Shown: positions 44,606-57,584, counted from the first letter of the stretch. The stretch is DNA of 64,000 nt from Sorex araneus (GCF_027595985.1 NC_073302.1:170612034-170676033); one strand, 5' to 3'. The notes: generated from the letters alone by a model not told the origin. A program made the numbers and translations.

Positions 44606-46294
44606 AACTTAAATAAGGCCCCTTTCAGGTTACTGTCAAAGATCCATCAAGTCACATATGGTATTTCTTCACTACATTGTTTTAGATATATAAACCTGGC
44701 TCTTCCCAAAAACGAACCTGGAGTTATAATCAAATTGTGTGAGAAAAGAATCATATTAGTATTATGAAAACAATGCTCTTTGTGACATCTCCAAAACCAA
44801 GTAAGGGTTACTTTGTGAAATCCGGAGGCTATTTTTCTTTACAAATATTTTACAAGACAAACTTGTACCTATCTTAAAAAGCACATCTGTTGTAAATTAC
44901 TCCCTTCCATAAAGAGAAAGAATCACCATCCTTTCTTCCCATCTGAGCTTAAAAGAGATTTGTTGACATATTCTAAGGCCGGCATAGACAAAACAGCACA
45001 GGAAGGAGGAGGCGGTCAGCAGGAGCACGGCGCAGTTTTGCTTAAACTAATTCCACATGCCCCATGAACCATTAGCTGTTTTTTATTTCCTGCTCTAAAG
45101 ATCTGTAGTGAAAATAATCTGGGGTAGGGAAAAGCTGTGCTTATTATTTTTTTCCCCAACAAGATGCTGTGTTAGCAAATAGAACATATGAGCCACCTTC
45201 AGCAAACCAAGGTCTTTAAGAATCCATTTTTCAAACACTACTGGCATTTCCTTTATGAACAAAGATGGACTGGGACTGGAATCAATCTCATCATTTGTAT
45301 GGTTACAATTGCCAAGTTTCTGGAAATAATCGCCATTTAAATACTGAAGAATATTTTTTATATGAAGCCAACAACAGTTTTATTGCTATTTAATTTTCAT
45401 GATTTGTTTGTTTGCTTAAGTTTTCAGTGTTCTGAGAAGAGCATGATGTTGGGGATAGGGAACATTCTTAAGAATGAATCAGGAAAAAAATAATGTCAAA
45501 GCCGAGTTAATAGCCTGACTTGAATCTACTAAACGAGGGAACTCAGCCCTAGGAAATAGGAAATTTGCTTGACCATTGAGGGGTTTTCTCCCTCAACTTC
45601 CCTACAAGCTGTAGCATGTGACATCACCCATATTTTCAGAGCTTGGCATGATGTAGGAAACCACAGACAGGATTGAGAATTTATTGTCCCTCTCAAGAAG
45701 ACAGACAAAGACAGACAATAGGGTTAATCAATGCAATTCTATAAAACAAGAGTGTGATACCTGTAGAAATAAAGGGGCTGGTGAACTTAGAGAAGCGACA
45801 CCATCTCTCTATTGATGCCATATGTAGCACATACCTGAATAACAACTTCATGCTCTCAGGGATGTTGCTGATATATGGGGTGGACCTAGTCCCTAAACCC
45901 CTTCCTTATGACAGACTGAATCACTAAAACGGGCTCATTCTGAGGTCAACCTGGAAGAAAATGCCAAAGGCCCTTTATTGAGCTGAGGGTGTTTTGTTAT
46001 TTGTTTTGTTATTTACTTAGTTGTGTGGATCACATCTGAGCTTCCAGTTTATTTGGGGAGGGAATGTAGGAAAGGGCATGAAAAACTTAGAAATCAATTT
46101 GAGAAAGTATCTCAAGTTCTTATACTAGGGATGGGCCATTCCTTTCCTCAGACAAAAATTAACCCTTCAGAATTAGAAGTTTGTGCTTGAAGATGCTGCA
46201 TTTCAAACAGAAGTGGATAGGCACGGACTGAGACAATGTACTCCCTGGGCTTGTCCTAACTAGACAGAAAAATGTTGTCTGATTGGATCCTGTT

Positions 46295-46385
46295 GTACAT
46301 TTTATAGCTGTGTGACCTTGTATATGTTAATCTATAGATGGCCTATATCTCATCAGTAAGATGGAGATCATAAGCAACTGATACA
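46295..46385 (+). mobile_element. MIR fragment
   Basis: TATAGCTGTGTGACCTTGTA, then CTCATCAGTAAGATGGAGATC in MIR order. Confidence 0.6.
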
Positions 46386-46589
46386 TGTGTCGATATGAAA
46401 TAATTTTCTTCTCCCACTCTTATTTTTCTTTCCCAAAGGAGAAAGTTTTTTTTTAATCTTTTTTCCTCCCCAATTGCTTTCTCTTATTTTCCTTTCTTTT
46501 TCTTGGAGCTTGTATTTAGAAAACTGAATATCACTTATTTCGTTCCATCCAACCCCCAACGTTTTGTTTCGTGGGGGATTATGTTTTAT

Positions 46590-46733
46590 GCTTCTGGACC
46601 ACACCTGGATATACTAAGGGCTTACTCCTGGCTCAGTGCTTAGGGGTAATTCCTGGCGGGGCTCAGGGGACTGGATGTGGGGGTCAAGATGAGCCATGCA
46701 CAAGGTAAGTCCTTTACTATCTCTTCAGTCCCA
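46590..46733 (-). mobile_element. SOR-type SINE
   Basis: GGACCACACCTGGATATAC, CTTACTCCTGGCTCAGTGC, GGCGGGGCTCAGGGGACTGG and CTATCTCTTCAGTCCC in reverse orientation. Confidence 0.85.
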
Positions 46734-46784
46734 ATACCTCGCCTTTTAAATAGTATTCTGTTCAGTCAAATTTCAGCCCACTCT

Positions 46785-47010
46785 TTTTATTCATTTATTC
46801 AACAAATATGTCTTGAATGTCAATGACATATGAGGACCTGAGGATAGAGTAATAAACATACAGCACCAAACATATACTTGGAAGAAAAATTGCAGGGAGT
46901 GAAAAGTGCTGTAAAGTGAGAATGAAGAGATTGTGGAAAGGTTTTGAACACATGCGAACACACTAGGGATTACAGTGGACTGATGCAAATCACTCTTTGT
47001 CTGTCTATTT
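46785..47010 (+). mobile_element. L2-like LINE 3' fragment
   Basis: TTTATTCATTTATTCAACAAATATGTCTTG, GAGGACCTGAGGATAGAG and TAAACATACAGCACC follow the L2 3' end pattern. Confidence 0.55.
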
Positions 47011-47321
47011 GGCGGTCTGTCTGTGGATGTCATTGAAGAGATTAAAAAATAAGGCTTAGAGGTGCACACACTGAACAGTGAGTAGGTGTTGGAGGGGTAG
47101 CCAAGGATGCACTTCATCAGAGCTGTTGGGTCAGGAGAGCAGAAACTCAGTACTTCAAAACAAGCAAGACAGCACAGAAAAGTGGCTGCATAGTGATGGA
47201 AGGACTGAGAATTAAACGAGTGTCAGACATTAGCCATACAGGAAGCCTGTAGCAGAGGGAGATGGCAAGATTGGACCCCAGATGCCAGAGCCCAGAGACT
47301 GACCCTGACAGGAGCCAGAAC

Positions 47322-47612
47322 AGTGTTCCAACACCCATCCCTTCAGCAGTACTTTTCCCACCACCAAAGTCCCCAGTTTCCTTCCCGCCACCCCCTACTC
47401 CTAGCCTGCCTCTATTCTTCTTTCCTCCTCCTCCTCCTCCTCTTACCCCTCCCCTCCCCCCCGCTTTCTCTCTGTTTCTCTTTCCTTTTGGGAAGTATGG
47501 TTTGCAGTACAGTTATCCCTTTATTCCTTTCAGCACCCAGTTCTTATCCAGAGTGATCATTTTCAACTATCATGGTCATAGTGGTTCCTTCTCTATCCTA
47601 ATACATGTCCTA
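47322..47612 (-). mobile_element. L1 3' UTR fragment with CT-rich expansion
   Basis: Minus-strand L1 3' end: TCCAACACCCATCCCTTC, GAAGTATGGTTTGCAGTACAG and ATCCAGAGTGATCATTTTC, as at 59255-59760. It carries an expanded pyrimidine tract with (CTC)n at about 47425-47445 and a C run near 47455-47461. Confidence 0.7.
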
Positions 47613-47662
47613 TATACATTTCAAACTGGCTGGGTTCATTCAAGTCAAGAAAATCAGAGGAG

Positions 47663-47850
47663 GGGCTGGAGCAATAGCACAGTGGGTAGGGCCTTTGCCT
47701 TGCATGCGGGCAACCCGGCTTCCATTCCCAGCATCCAATATGGTCTCCCGAGCACTGCCAGGAGTAATTCCTGAGTGCATGAGCCAGGAGTAACCCCTGT
47801 GCATCTGCTGGGTGTGACCCAAAAAGAAAAAAATAATAAATAAAAAATAA
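47663..47850 (+). mobile_element. SOR-type SINE, CATGAGCC variant
   Basis: GGGGCTGGAGCAATAGCACAG, TTGCCTTGCATGCGGGC, GAGTGCATGAGCCAGGAG and TCTGCTGGGTGTGACCCAAAAAG, with an AATA-rich tail. Shares the CATGAGCC variant with 26213-26383. Confidence 0.93.
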
Positions 47851-47860
47851 AATGTTCTCT

Positions 47861-48033
47861 GGGGCTTGAGCAATAGCACAGCAGGTAAGGCGTTTGCCTT
47901 GCACGCAGCAGACCCGGGTTCAATTCCCAGCATCCCATATGGTCCTCTGAGCACCGCCGGGAGTAATTCCTGAGTGCAGAGCCAGGAGTAACCCCTGTGT
48001 GTCCCCAGGTGTGACCCAAAAAGCAAAAAAAAA
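47861..48033 (+). mobile_element. SOR-type SINE
   Basis: GGGGCTTGAGCAATAGCACAG through GTGTGACCCAAAAAGC and an A run. It lies head-to-tail 10 bases after the preceding SINE. Confidence 0.95.
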
Positions 48034-49673
48034 AGAGTGGTTCAGAAGTAGACTCAAGGTGGGTCTAATCACCTCAGCTTTCTCAGTGATGCAAGAGGCA
48101 AACTCAGTAGTGGGCAGAGCAGGAGTGGGGGCACGGAGACAGGCGGCAAGGGTCTTTCCACTGGGCAATGTATTACTTGCAGAACTGTTCTCTGGCCCTA
48201 GGAGGTGATTCATACCAGCTCTGTGGGTCCATCTTGCTATTGATTTTGCATTTCACTTTTTCACTGCCTACATAAAATGAATTTTATCCATCTTGCCTAG
48301 CTAGTCTTTTACTAACACCCTTTTATAAAGCTTAAAAGGACACCCTATTACCTTACTGTCAAAGATTCCAAACCATGATTTGCTCCTAGCCAGAGAAAAT
48401 TTTAAAAAGATCCTTCTGGATAGAATTAAACTTTTTGATTTATAATGATGTACTCCAGAAACTTATGCAATGTTATAGAACAATGGTATTTCAACAGTAT
48501 TTTTTTTTTCTAAAAGACCTTTCTTTGGATCAGGACTATCTTCCCAGGTTCTTCTTCAACAGAACTGAGGATCCAGTTTGCATTCGAGCAAAACCCACAC
48601 CTCATAGCCAGAAGATAGGGCTCCTTTCCTCTCTCCTCATCAATTCCTGCTTCCTATTCCTGATTCTAAGAATAGTTGGGGCTTTTTGGTTTTATTTTTA
48701 TTTTTTCACAAACTGGATAGTCAATCTAGAACTTGGCCAGGATGTATCTAATCTGAGGCTGTTTCAATACATCGGCACGGAGGAAGAAAATCAGGCTCTA
48801 CAGTCTATAAGCACCACTATAAGCCGCTCTGTTTTTAGGAAAACACTCTCTTAATAACCCTGCAAAGTGAATATTCTGCGTAGGCTTTCCCCCAGCCCTG
48901 TTGGTGCTGGAGATACCAGGCTCAAAGAAGGGGGAAAGGAATTGCTTTCGGTGTAAGCCAGAAAGAAGGCCCTGCACACACATAAGAGGCAAATTTCATA
49001 GTCACGCTCTGTAAGGAAAGTTCACTGGATGGAAGCAGGCCGAGGAGCCCTGGGAGCTGCGACCTGTCCCCTCTCACAGCGTGCACTCTGCTAATTGTCC
49101 ATTTGCAAATACTTAGAGGGGAATTAGAAATAGATGTATATAATCATTAGGAGCCCCTGTCATGAAACCCAAACTCCTTTGAGCTCTGGACCACACAGTT
49201 CCTATTGGCAATCCAACCCAGTGGAACACACACCATGTGCACTGACGCACATTTCAGGACAACTTTGCCAGTTTGATCATTTTATAGGCGTACTGGACCT
49301 AAGTGAGAGGAAACTGGGAAGCAGGGCCACTGTGTAACGGTGTGCAAAAGGCAAAAAAGAAATCCCCCAAAATGAGAGAACTGGGAAACAAGGTCACTGG
49401 CAAAGGGAATGATCTGAACAATCACTGAAGAAGGACCAAAAACGTTACTTTTGGTATATAGTTAACCTTAATGCCTCCAGTTGAAAATCCAAGTTGAAAT
49501 CTATGATTCCCACAAAACTTAACTACAGTTGCCCCTTGGTATCCTGATGGGCTTGGCCTCCCCACTTATATCAAAACTTGAGGATATCCAAGTTATTGAT
49601 AGTGAGCCACATCTGTGGGCTACACAGCTGCAATTTAAATCACTGATTCTGTGAGTGAACCCACAAAAAGTAA

Positions 49674-49869
49674 AAATGATTTTTTTCTTTTTGCTTTTTG
49701 AGCCACACCCAGTGATGCTCAGGGGTTACCGGTTCTGCACTCAGGAATTACTCCTGGCAGTGCTTGGGGGACCATATGGGATGCTGGGGATCGAACCCGG
49801 GTCAGCTGTGTGCAAGGCGTAAATGCCCCCCCCACACACTGTACTATCACTCCAGCTCCTAAAAATAAT
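49674..49869 (-). mobile_element. SOR-type SINE with imperfect target duplication
   Basis: TTTTTGAGCCACACCCAGTG, GGGGATCGAACCCGGGTCAGC and CTATCACTCCAGCTCC in reverse orientation. Flanked by TAAAAATGAT and TAAAAATAAT. Confidence 0.92.
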
Positions 49870-50127
49870 TCTTAACTTTCTAGTTTGTGTGACTTTTTGG
49901 CACATCTGCCAGTATTATTAATGAGATATGCTATGTGAACCAAAGTGCTACTACAAATACAAATAGAAGTATCATCCACTGAGGGACAGTTGGGGGAGAC
50001 AAAGATAACATAATTAGTTGACACTTATAAAAAAAAGGACTATTCACTTTATTATTTTAAATGACAACAATTTTCTTCTCATTTCAACATTCTTTTCTTC
50101 TGAGAATAATTCAAACACATTAAAAAA

Positions 50128-50152
50128 AAAAGATGAAGAAGAAGAAGAAGAA
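50128..50152. repeat. (GAA)n trinucleotide repeat
   Basis: AGATGAAGAAGAAGAAGAAG run after an A tract. Confidence 0.9.
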
Positions 50153-50318
50153 GTAGTAAATAGGCATTAGAAGCTCCACTGAGACTAGCAAAAATAATTG
50201 ACAAGAGCAATTGTAAGGTCAGGTGTGGAAAAAGCACCTGGTGGCAAATGTCTCTGAGTCTCATTAGCAGAGGAAGAAATTAGTCTTTAATGACAATGTT
50301 TAAGAAAAATAGGCTTTG

Positions 50319-50412
50319 GGGTCAGGAGACATAGGATAGCAGAAAAGGTGCTCACTTTGCATGTGGTCAACCTGGTTCAATCCTTGGTACCCCATATAGT
50401 CCCTCAAGCACA
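50319..50412 (+). mobile_element. SOR-type SINE, 5' half
   Basis: GGGGTCAGGAGACATAGGATAG, ACTTTGCATGTGGTCAACC, TGGTTCAATCCTTGGTACCC. The copy breaks into a GGAA microsatellite instead of the usual body and A tail. Confidence 0.75.
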
Positions 50413-50503
50413 GGAAAGAAGGAAGAAAGGAAGGAAGGAAGGAAGGAAGGAAGGAAGGAAGGAAGGAAGGAAGGAAGGAAGGAAGGAAGGAAGGAAAGAA
50501 GGA
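50413..50503. repeat. (GGAA)n microsatellite
   Basis: About 90 bases of nearly perfect GGAA units abutting a truncated SINE. Confidence 0.98.
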
Positions 50504-50587
50504 AGTTAAAAGACAAACGACAGTATTAAAGGACAGTATCAACTCATTACCAAAAATAAATAAATAAAGACCAACAGCCAGTGTTTC

Positions 50588-50637
50588 TTTTTGTTTTTGG
50601 GCCACTCTTGGCAGTTAACCACCTATCTCTTCAGCCC
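50588..50637 (-). mobile_element. SOR-type SINE, heavily deleted
   Basis: TTTTTGTTTTTGGGCCACTC plus CTATCTCTTCAGCCCC only. Confidence 0.5.
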
Positions 50638-51699
50638 CAGACAATTTTTTCTTAACATTGTTGATAAGACAATTTTCTGCTAGGATAAAATTTTCATCCA
50701 GCTTAAATTTGTATTTCTTTCCAGCATCCTATTAGTTTGATTAGGCAAGTGAATTCTTGTAGTTGCCTAAAAGTTAAGCCAACTCAGCTAGGTATCATTT
50801 ATAAAGCTGTTATTTTGATATTCCAACTTTATACTTATAATGTATAAAGTTGAATTTTTCATAATAACTTATACATTGGCTTTATCTTTCCCAAAGATGA
50901 CACATTTGACTTCTTGTTCACTTTATTATTTAAGTAACCTCAGAGTGTGCAACAATGTTAAACATTATTTGGAACAGACACTGGAAAATCATTTTGTGAA
51001 TCTGTATTAATATTTTTAATTTAATGCAATTGAAGTCAGTGAGCAAGAAGAAGCTGAGAATTTTCCATTAAAAGTCCTGCTTTATCTTATTTTCAAGAAT
51101 TATATGAGTGATGTGTAATTTCTCAGGGCTAGGTGGACATCAAAAGGTTTGTGGCTTTAGGCAAACGTCCAAAACCCATAGTAATGTAATCAGTTCTCCA
51201 GCATCCGCAGGCAGAGCAATACAATCGATAGAGAATTTACATCTTCTTAGAACAAAAATCTGGAGGTCACAGAAGGGTCTGTGTATATTTTGTTTCTGTG
51301 TGTCACAGATGCTAGTCACTGGGGACTTGGCTGGTCACAACTCCCCAAGCAATACTCTCTCCCTACAGCACTAAGAGTGGAAAAATTCTATCCTAAAGAG
51401 GATGTGTTGAATGAAATAAAATAATTGATTAAAAAATTAACCTTCCCCCTTTGTTAATTTCTTTCCAACTTCAGTTTAGTTAACATGGTTACAATAGTGA
51501 AACTTTCATGACTTTAAGGTACAAAATTACTGCATCTTAGTCATCCAAAGTGTCCAAGGCTGTATGGTTTGGCCACCTCGCCGTTAGTCACTCCACCTTT
51601 CCAACCCATCTTAGTTTCTTCACCTCCTGGACACAGTGAATGAAGTGAGGGAAGCAGAAAGGGCCAGGAAGTCTCCTGAGAGATGTTCACCTGCAGGTA

Positions 51700-51845
51700 C
51701 TAGACTAAACAACTTGCCTTGGAAACGCACTCACGAGCCATCCCACAAAGTTCTAGTATTGGCCTACTTTTGCAGATGGAGAAATATTTTCATAGGAAGG
51801 TCACAGAGTATGTTAAGTAGAGGAGTAGGTGCCAGAACCAAGATA
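51700..51845 (-). mobile_element. MIR-like fragment
   Basis: TACTTTTGCAGATGGAGAAA, AGGAAGGTCACAGAGTATG and AAGTAGAGGAGTAGGTGCCAG resemble the reversed MIR core. Confidence 0.55.
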
Positions 51846-52549
51846 TGTCAGCGGTGAAAATAACAGGGGGTTGGGGGGGGGGGGTGGAAATCAAATCTAA
51901 TTTACAGAAAAGATCGCAATTGTATAGATAACTGTTTAATCAAATAATTCCAATCCTAGTTCTGTGATCCCTCCTAAGTGCTGAGTGATATTGTAATTAG
52001 CATTCAAATTATCCCCTCATGTACCTCCAATACTCTCTAAATGTACCAGCTGCCACTTACATATCCCTACCAGCCTTTCCAGAATTTCGGTAAGCACTAC
52101 TGATCAAATTCACTAGCACTCATTAAAATAGCTAGCTGTTCATTCCTCTATAGATAGATATGGCATAAAAAATACAAATTTTTATTATGCGGTTTATGAC
52201 ACTTATTGTACTTCCAATCCTAAAAAAAAATAGATGTTAATTTTGAAAAGCTTGGGAAATTAGAAACAAACATAGGATAAGATTTCTGATAAGTATTATT
52301 AACATTTTATGTATATCCTTCCAGTCTCTTTTCCTCTTTATTACTTCTACTATAATTTTAATCATATGATTAGTGTGAAAGCATTGTCAGATGCTGTGCA
52401 TTTAATGAACAAGAGAGGCTTGATCTAGAATACTTGATGCTGCATATTTAAATCTGTCATATATTACAAAACAGATACATATATGAAATGTACATATTTA
52501 TTGCTTTAAATCTTGAATGTTGAATATTTTATTTTTTCATATTTTCCTC

Positions 52550-53260
52550 TTTCTCATTATAAATAATGATGCAAAGAACATCTTTGTACATGAGTCCTTG
52601 GTAGATCTTTTATAATATCCGAAGCTAAAGTCCTAAAATTTGAAATGTAGGACTGAAGGCTATACAGGTTTTTTTTAATTATTTTAAAATTAAAAGTAAG
52701 CTTCTTTTTAAACATAGACAATACATGTACAATACACTCTACAAAAAGAATCTTCCTTTTGTTTCCTAGCTTCTAACTAATTTTTTCCTTCCCTGAAAGC
52801 AACCAATATCACTAATATTTATATATTATTTCAGAAGCATTACTATGCAGAGTTAAGCAAAAATGCAGAGTCATGTGTCTATCATATTCTTAAGGCACAA
52901 AAAAGTAGCACATGATAAATATTTCCATGCACACTTCTTAAGTAGATACACAGGTATGGCCCCTATCCCTGCAAAATCCTTAGAGTTGTGTTTATAGTAT
53001 GTAGTATACATAGATATACTGTAATTTATTTAAGCATCTTCCCCTTATTGGATATTTAGGTTACTTACCAATATTTTGCTATTACAATAATTAGCAGCAA
53101 AGAGAACATTGTACATTATTTGTTGATTTCATGCATGTTTTAGTATAGAATAAACTTCTGGAAGTGGAACTGTTTGGCCACCACATTTGTGGTTTTGAAA
53201 TCTGGATCGTTTTTATCAAAGCACCTTCCAAGAGAGATTGTACAGTTTCCACCCCTGCAT
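52550..53260. mobile_element. Old L1 3' region
   Basis: ATTGGATATTTAGGTTACTTACC, TTTTGCTATTACAATAATTAG, AATAAACTTCTGGAAGTGGAAC and AATAATGATGCAAAGAACATC are typical phrases of ancient mammalian L1 3' regions. Orientation is uncertain by eye. Confidence 0.55.
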
Positions 53261-54094
53261 GGAAGACATGGAGTTTCCTCATCTGGTGCCAGACTGTGTG
53301 AGAGGCGTGCCTCTTCTCTGCAAGAGCATTTGTTTTCAAGACTATTTGCACACCCAGATTAGCAGCTGCGGGCTTACTGGTGTCAACATTTAAACTTGTA
53401 ACCAAGTATTTGTCTACATCATGTTTGGAATTAAATGAATATCACTGGGGCTTACAGAATGATTGTATATTAGACCAGAGGACAGTTTCAGTCTGGCAAT
53501 AAAAATTACCAAAAACAATAACAATTGAATATTTTAAGGCATAAGAGAGTTATGAATAAATTCTAAACCACTAGTAAGCTAAGTAGTTTTTTTTTTGCTT
53601 AAGGAAATTTCTACCCCTAATTGCCATATTGAAAGCAATTTTTAACATGATTTACATATTGTGTCTGAATTATCAAAACCCATAGGTATGTTTGAATAAA
53701 TGTTTCTTATTTGCTTTGGATGAGTTTTCAAGCAGAAAAATTCAACACAGTGGTAGTTTTTAAAAGATTAAAAACCTCTTGAATAGATGATTTGATTAAG
53801 TATGTCTGACATACCCCAACACTCTGAGTCAGGACCCTGGTTTGTTAGCCAGGTGGGTTTTGTGTATTTAACATACTCTACCTGCCATATAATAAGGACA
53901 TAAATGACTTAAATGAAAAGACACCACCACAACTGCTACTAGATGGGTAATAAATATGAAGAATAATTCTCTGAATCAAATTTATTACTTTATAAAATTT
54001 TTCTCTGTTCATACAGATAAATATAAACAATATAAATATGTTAAGCCTGAGACTTTAGCATAACCCAAATCGTAATGTTATTGCATTAAAAAAG

Positions 54095-54372
54095 ATGGAC
54101 ACCAAAGCGTTAGGCCCCCCTGCCCTTTTTGGTAGAGAGCTCTCAAGCAGTGTTCAGGAAGTCAAGTCTGGTGCCACCCCTGGTTCCGCTCAGCTAACTG
54201 GGTAGCATTCACTGGGCCTGAAGATGCACTGCCACTGTGTCTAGGATTTCCTGGGCGACCCAGACAGCACTCAGGGCTCTCAGGGCTATACTTGGAGCAC
54301 CCTGGAGTGCCAAGGAAACAGCTCAGACTGGCTCCATGCTGGCAAGCACGTTAACCCCATGTAAGGAGCCCC
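54095..54372. repeat. GC-richer repeat-like block, unassigned
   Basis: Contains CAGCACTCAGGGCTCTCAGG, CCACCCCTGGTTCCGCTCAGC and CAGCTCAGACTGGCTCCATGC, faintly recalling the reversed SINE, but not alignable by eye. Confidence 0.3.
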
Positions 54373-54380
54373 TAGCTTCT

Positions 54381-54556
54381 TAATACACACACACACACAC
54401 GCGCATATATTTTCTATGAAATTTTACTGTTTAACTATGTAAATTCTGGGAGTACAGCTTCACATCCTCTCCCGTGTGTGTATATATATACATATACACA
54501 CATATACATATATACATACATACACGCATACACACATGTGTGTATGTATATATGTA
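54381..54556. repeat. Compound CA/TA/TG microsatellite region
   Basis: (CA)n at 54381-54400 and TATA/CATA/TGTA arrays at 54474-54556, including the perfect 20-base palindrome CATACACACATGTGTGTATG at 54527-54546. Confidence 0.93.
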
Positions 54557-54938
54557 TATTACTTAGTGCACACTTGTTTGTGACTGTTTTAAATGAAACA
54601 CTTCAAGAAACAATACAAAAAAGATCTTTGTGAATTTCGGCATCAGTGTCAGAAGGTGATACAGGCAAGCTCTGGCTACTACATATATAAGCTGCAGTTG
54701 TACCTGAGTAATAGAGCAGGTGGGAAGAGACCTGCCACGGATTTTCAGAACTGTGGAGAAAATGAATTCACTGAGTTCTGCTTTGTTCCTGACACCATTA
54801 CAGGCACTGAGAGTCGCAGAAGCACAGTCTGATAAAGGGATTGTCAAACACCTTGGTGTTTCCAAATCTCCAAGCACCAAAGTATTCTGATGTCATTTGC
54901 TACTAAGGACACTCAACTAAGACAAAGTTATTTGAGAA

Positions 54939-55149
54939 GCAAATAAGTTTCTTTTTTTTTTCTTTTTTTTTGCTTTTTGGGTCACACCTGGCTCTGCACA
55001 GGGGTTACTCCTGGCTCTGCACTCAGCAATTATCCCTGGCGGTGCTCAGGGGATGCTGGGAATCGAACCCGGGTCGGCCACGTGCAAGGCAAACGCCCTA
55101 CCCACTGTGCTATCGCTGTGCTGTCGCTCCAGCCCCGCAAATAAGTTTC
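54939..55149 (-). mobile_element. SOR-type SINE with target duplication and 11-base internal duplication
   Basis: Body 54952-55136 in reverse orientation. Flanked by GCAAATAAGTTTC (54939-54951 and 55137-55149). Near the head, TGTGCTATCGC is followed by TGTGCTGTCGC, a local tandem duplication. Confidence 0.95.
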
Positions 55150-57584
55150 CTAAGTGAGTATCGAACTGAGAGGAAAAATTTGCCAGCAAGTGGATAGTTC
55201 TGTAGAAACTATATTTAGGTAGCCTGAATTTGTACACAGGCTCTCATATGTTTGCTAGATAAAGAAACAACTGTAGCACTTCCGTTTCCTAAGTGGACTA
55301 ATAACTAGCTACAGAAACTAGAAAGTCACATTTAAATAACAGAAAATCAAATTTGATTTAGTGTTTAAATCCCCTAATTTTGGTAAATCCCTTTCATCAG
55401 AGACACAAACTACTATAGCCACAAATAATACACGTTTACCACCTAGCGGCCTGTTTAGCAAACTGCAGGTATGTTAACTTCATACTGTATATTCTGCTAA
55501 TTTAGCTCATAGATAACATCAGAAAATTTACAGACAGCTCTCCTTTGATAAAACATTTACATGAATGAGGTTTCCAGCCCTGGTAATTTAGTAGAACAAC
55601 CTAACTTCCCTCTTCCTCAATTCCCGCTGCACTGTGTAGAACAAAACATCTTTGTAACAGTTTCCAGGGAAAAGATCCTCTAACTCCTCCTCAGCACCTC
55701 TTCTGACTCATTGTTCTGCTTGAAATATGCAAAATAAGTTCCTCTGGAACACCTCCAGCAGAAGCACTTAAAGAGCGCCTGAAGCAAAGCAGCAGAGCTT
55801 GCTCCAAAGTCAGAGGTTCCAGTGTAACCTCTCGGTGACCACACCTGGCACTCCGCAGCCTGTTTGCTGCTGCGCGGAGGGGACTCCTACCCGTGATCTG
55901 AGTCTCAGCTCAGAGAGCACTGTGTGCAGAAAGTCTAGACAGCCATTGCCCATCCATCTCTCCATGCGAATTCTAAGATTGGAGGCAGAGATTTACCCTT
56001 AACTTGTTTTTGCTGCCTTCATGGAGTGTATATTATGCTTGTGGACTAGAAACATAAAGCTCAAAAACTACTAAAGGGCTCCACGCATCCATCCTTAACA
56101 GCATTTCATTATTCTAATCCTTTTGTCTGCAAAAGCCATAACTCCCAGGTGTGGCTCCTGATTGCCCTGTCATCCAAGTTAAAACCCGGGATCTTTTCAG
56201 CTGCAACAATAGCTCGGATCTCCATATCTGCATATTCAGGGTAGGGCACTGGCCTGATGTTTCCAAGTAATTGAGACCCAAGAGACCAGATCTTCTTTGA
56301 TTACCCGTGTGTTTAAAGTAAAAGTTCGGGTTCATATTGGCAAAGATTTGTCTCATTCATTTGTTTCACTTTGTATTTGCAGGTCAGTTGTAAGTGATTT
56401 ATGAATAACTCCCAAAGGTCACTATCCATCTTTAAAATACATCAATCTTAAGTAGCAACCTTTCACTTTGAAGAAAAGAAACTTACTGTTTCATAAACAT
56501 GTTGGACAAGAATGTGGTCTGATCAACAGGACTCAGGATTCGTGGAATCAGCACTTAGTCACATGACCTCACCTGAGGCAGCCTTCTGGTTCTGATTAAA
56601 AACTACCAAAAGCACAAAGGATGGGTCGAGGGCCATACTCTGTTCTTAAATTCATTTAAATATATCCTGGAATAATGAAAGGGGTTGAACTTTGCCACAT
56701 GGGCCTGTGTGGCATTCTAATCGGAGAAGGCACTGGTCTTAATAAAATAGAGGCCATCTTCCCTCCCATCTAAGCTTGCAGTGATAAGCACACGGCAGGA
56801 GTTTAATGTTCGTTCATTTGGAATCGGGTTTAAGACAGTTTTAAATACATTTTTATAAGGCTCAAATCTCTTCATCACATAAAGTGCTATAGCAATTACT
56901 TGCCAGACACAATATTTTCTTGAATCATACACATATTGAAAATATATGTATATATACATTACAAAAATAAAATTCATGTTGACTTATCATTCTTAAAATA
57001 ACTTTCTCTACTCATATCCACTTATCTCTAGACAAACAGTCATTGAAAATATGATTTTCCAGGGATTTGAATTTTTGTATCTACAGGCTGCATATTCTTA
57101 CAATCAGAAAGTAGAAAAATCGACTTGCCTGCCTTCAGTTATCTTTGTTGAATTTGATTTTTTAGATATAAATAACCAAGCTCTCTCAATGTAGACCTGA
57201 CACTGATAATGAATATGTTTTGGATGGCAATGGGAAAACATACTACTGATGCAATGAAATGCAAATGTTTTGAGAGCATGCAGTATTAAACTTGAGTTTA
57301 AACCACTGAATGAGGAAATTCAGAATCTAAGTGGTTCAAAAGAAATCGTTTAAGCCTGCTGAGTCAGGCTTTCCCAGTGAACAAGCTGCCCCTTGGGAGT
57401 AAATCTAGTGTAGTTGTAAGCAGTGGAAACTGTTGAATTTCACAAGTTTAATGTGCAGACACAATTCCCGATTCCTTAGCAAGTTTTATGCAAAGTACAC
57501 AGAGGCTTCATTCTGCCTCAGTTTCTCTTGAGTGCCTGGATCAAACCCAGGGCCTCATCCATTCAAATCATGGGTTGTGACATG

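Noticed and set aside
48435-48854. 139-codon plus-strand frame
   Set aside because: Low-complexity Phe/Leu-rich translation from AT-rich DNA; no homologue recognised.
50404-50503. Regular repeats suggesting a CRISPR-like array
   Set aside because: Simple GGAA microsatellite without spacers, in a mammalian genome.
51868-51887. G-rich run as a quadruplex regulator
   Set aside because: One interrupted G tract without four separated runs and no gene start nearby.
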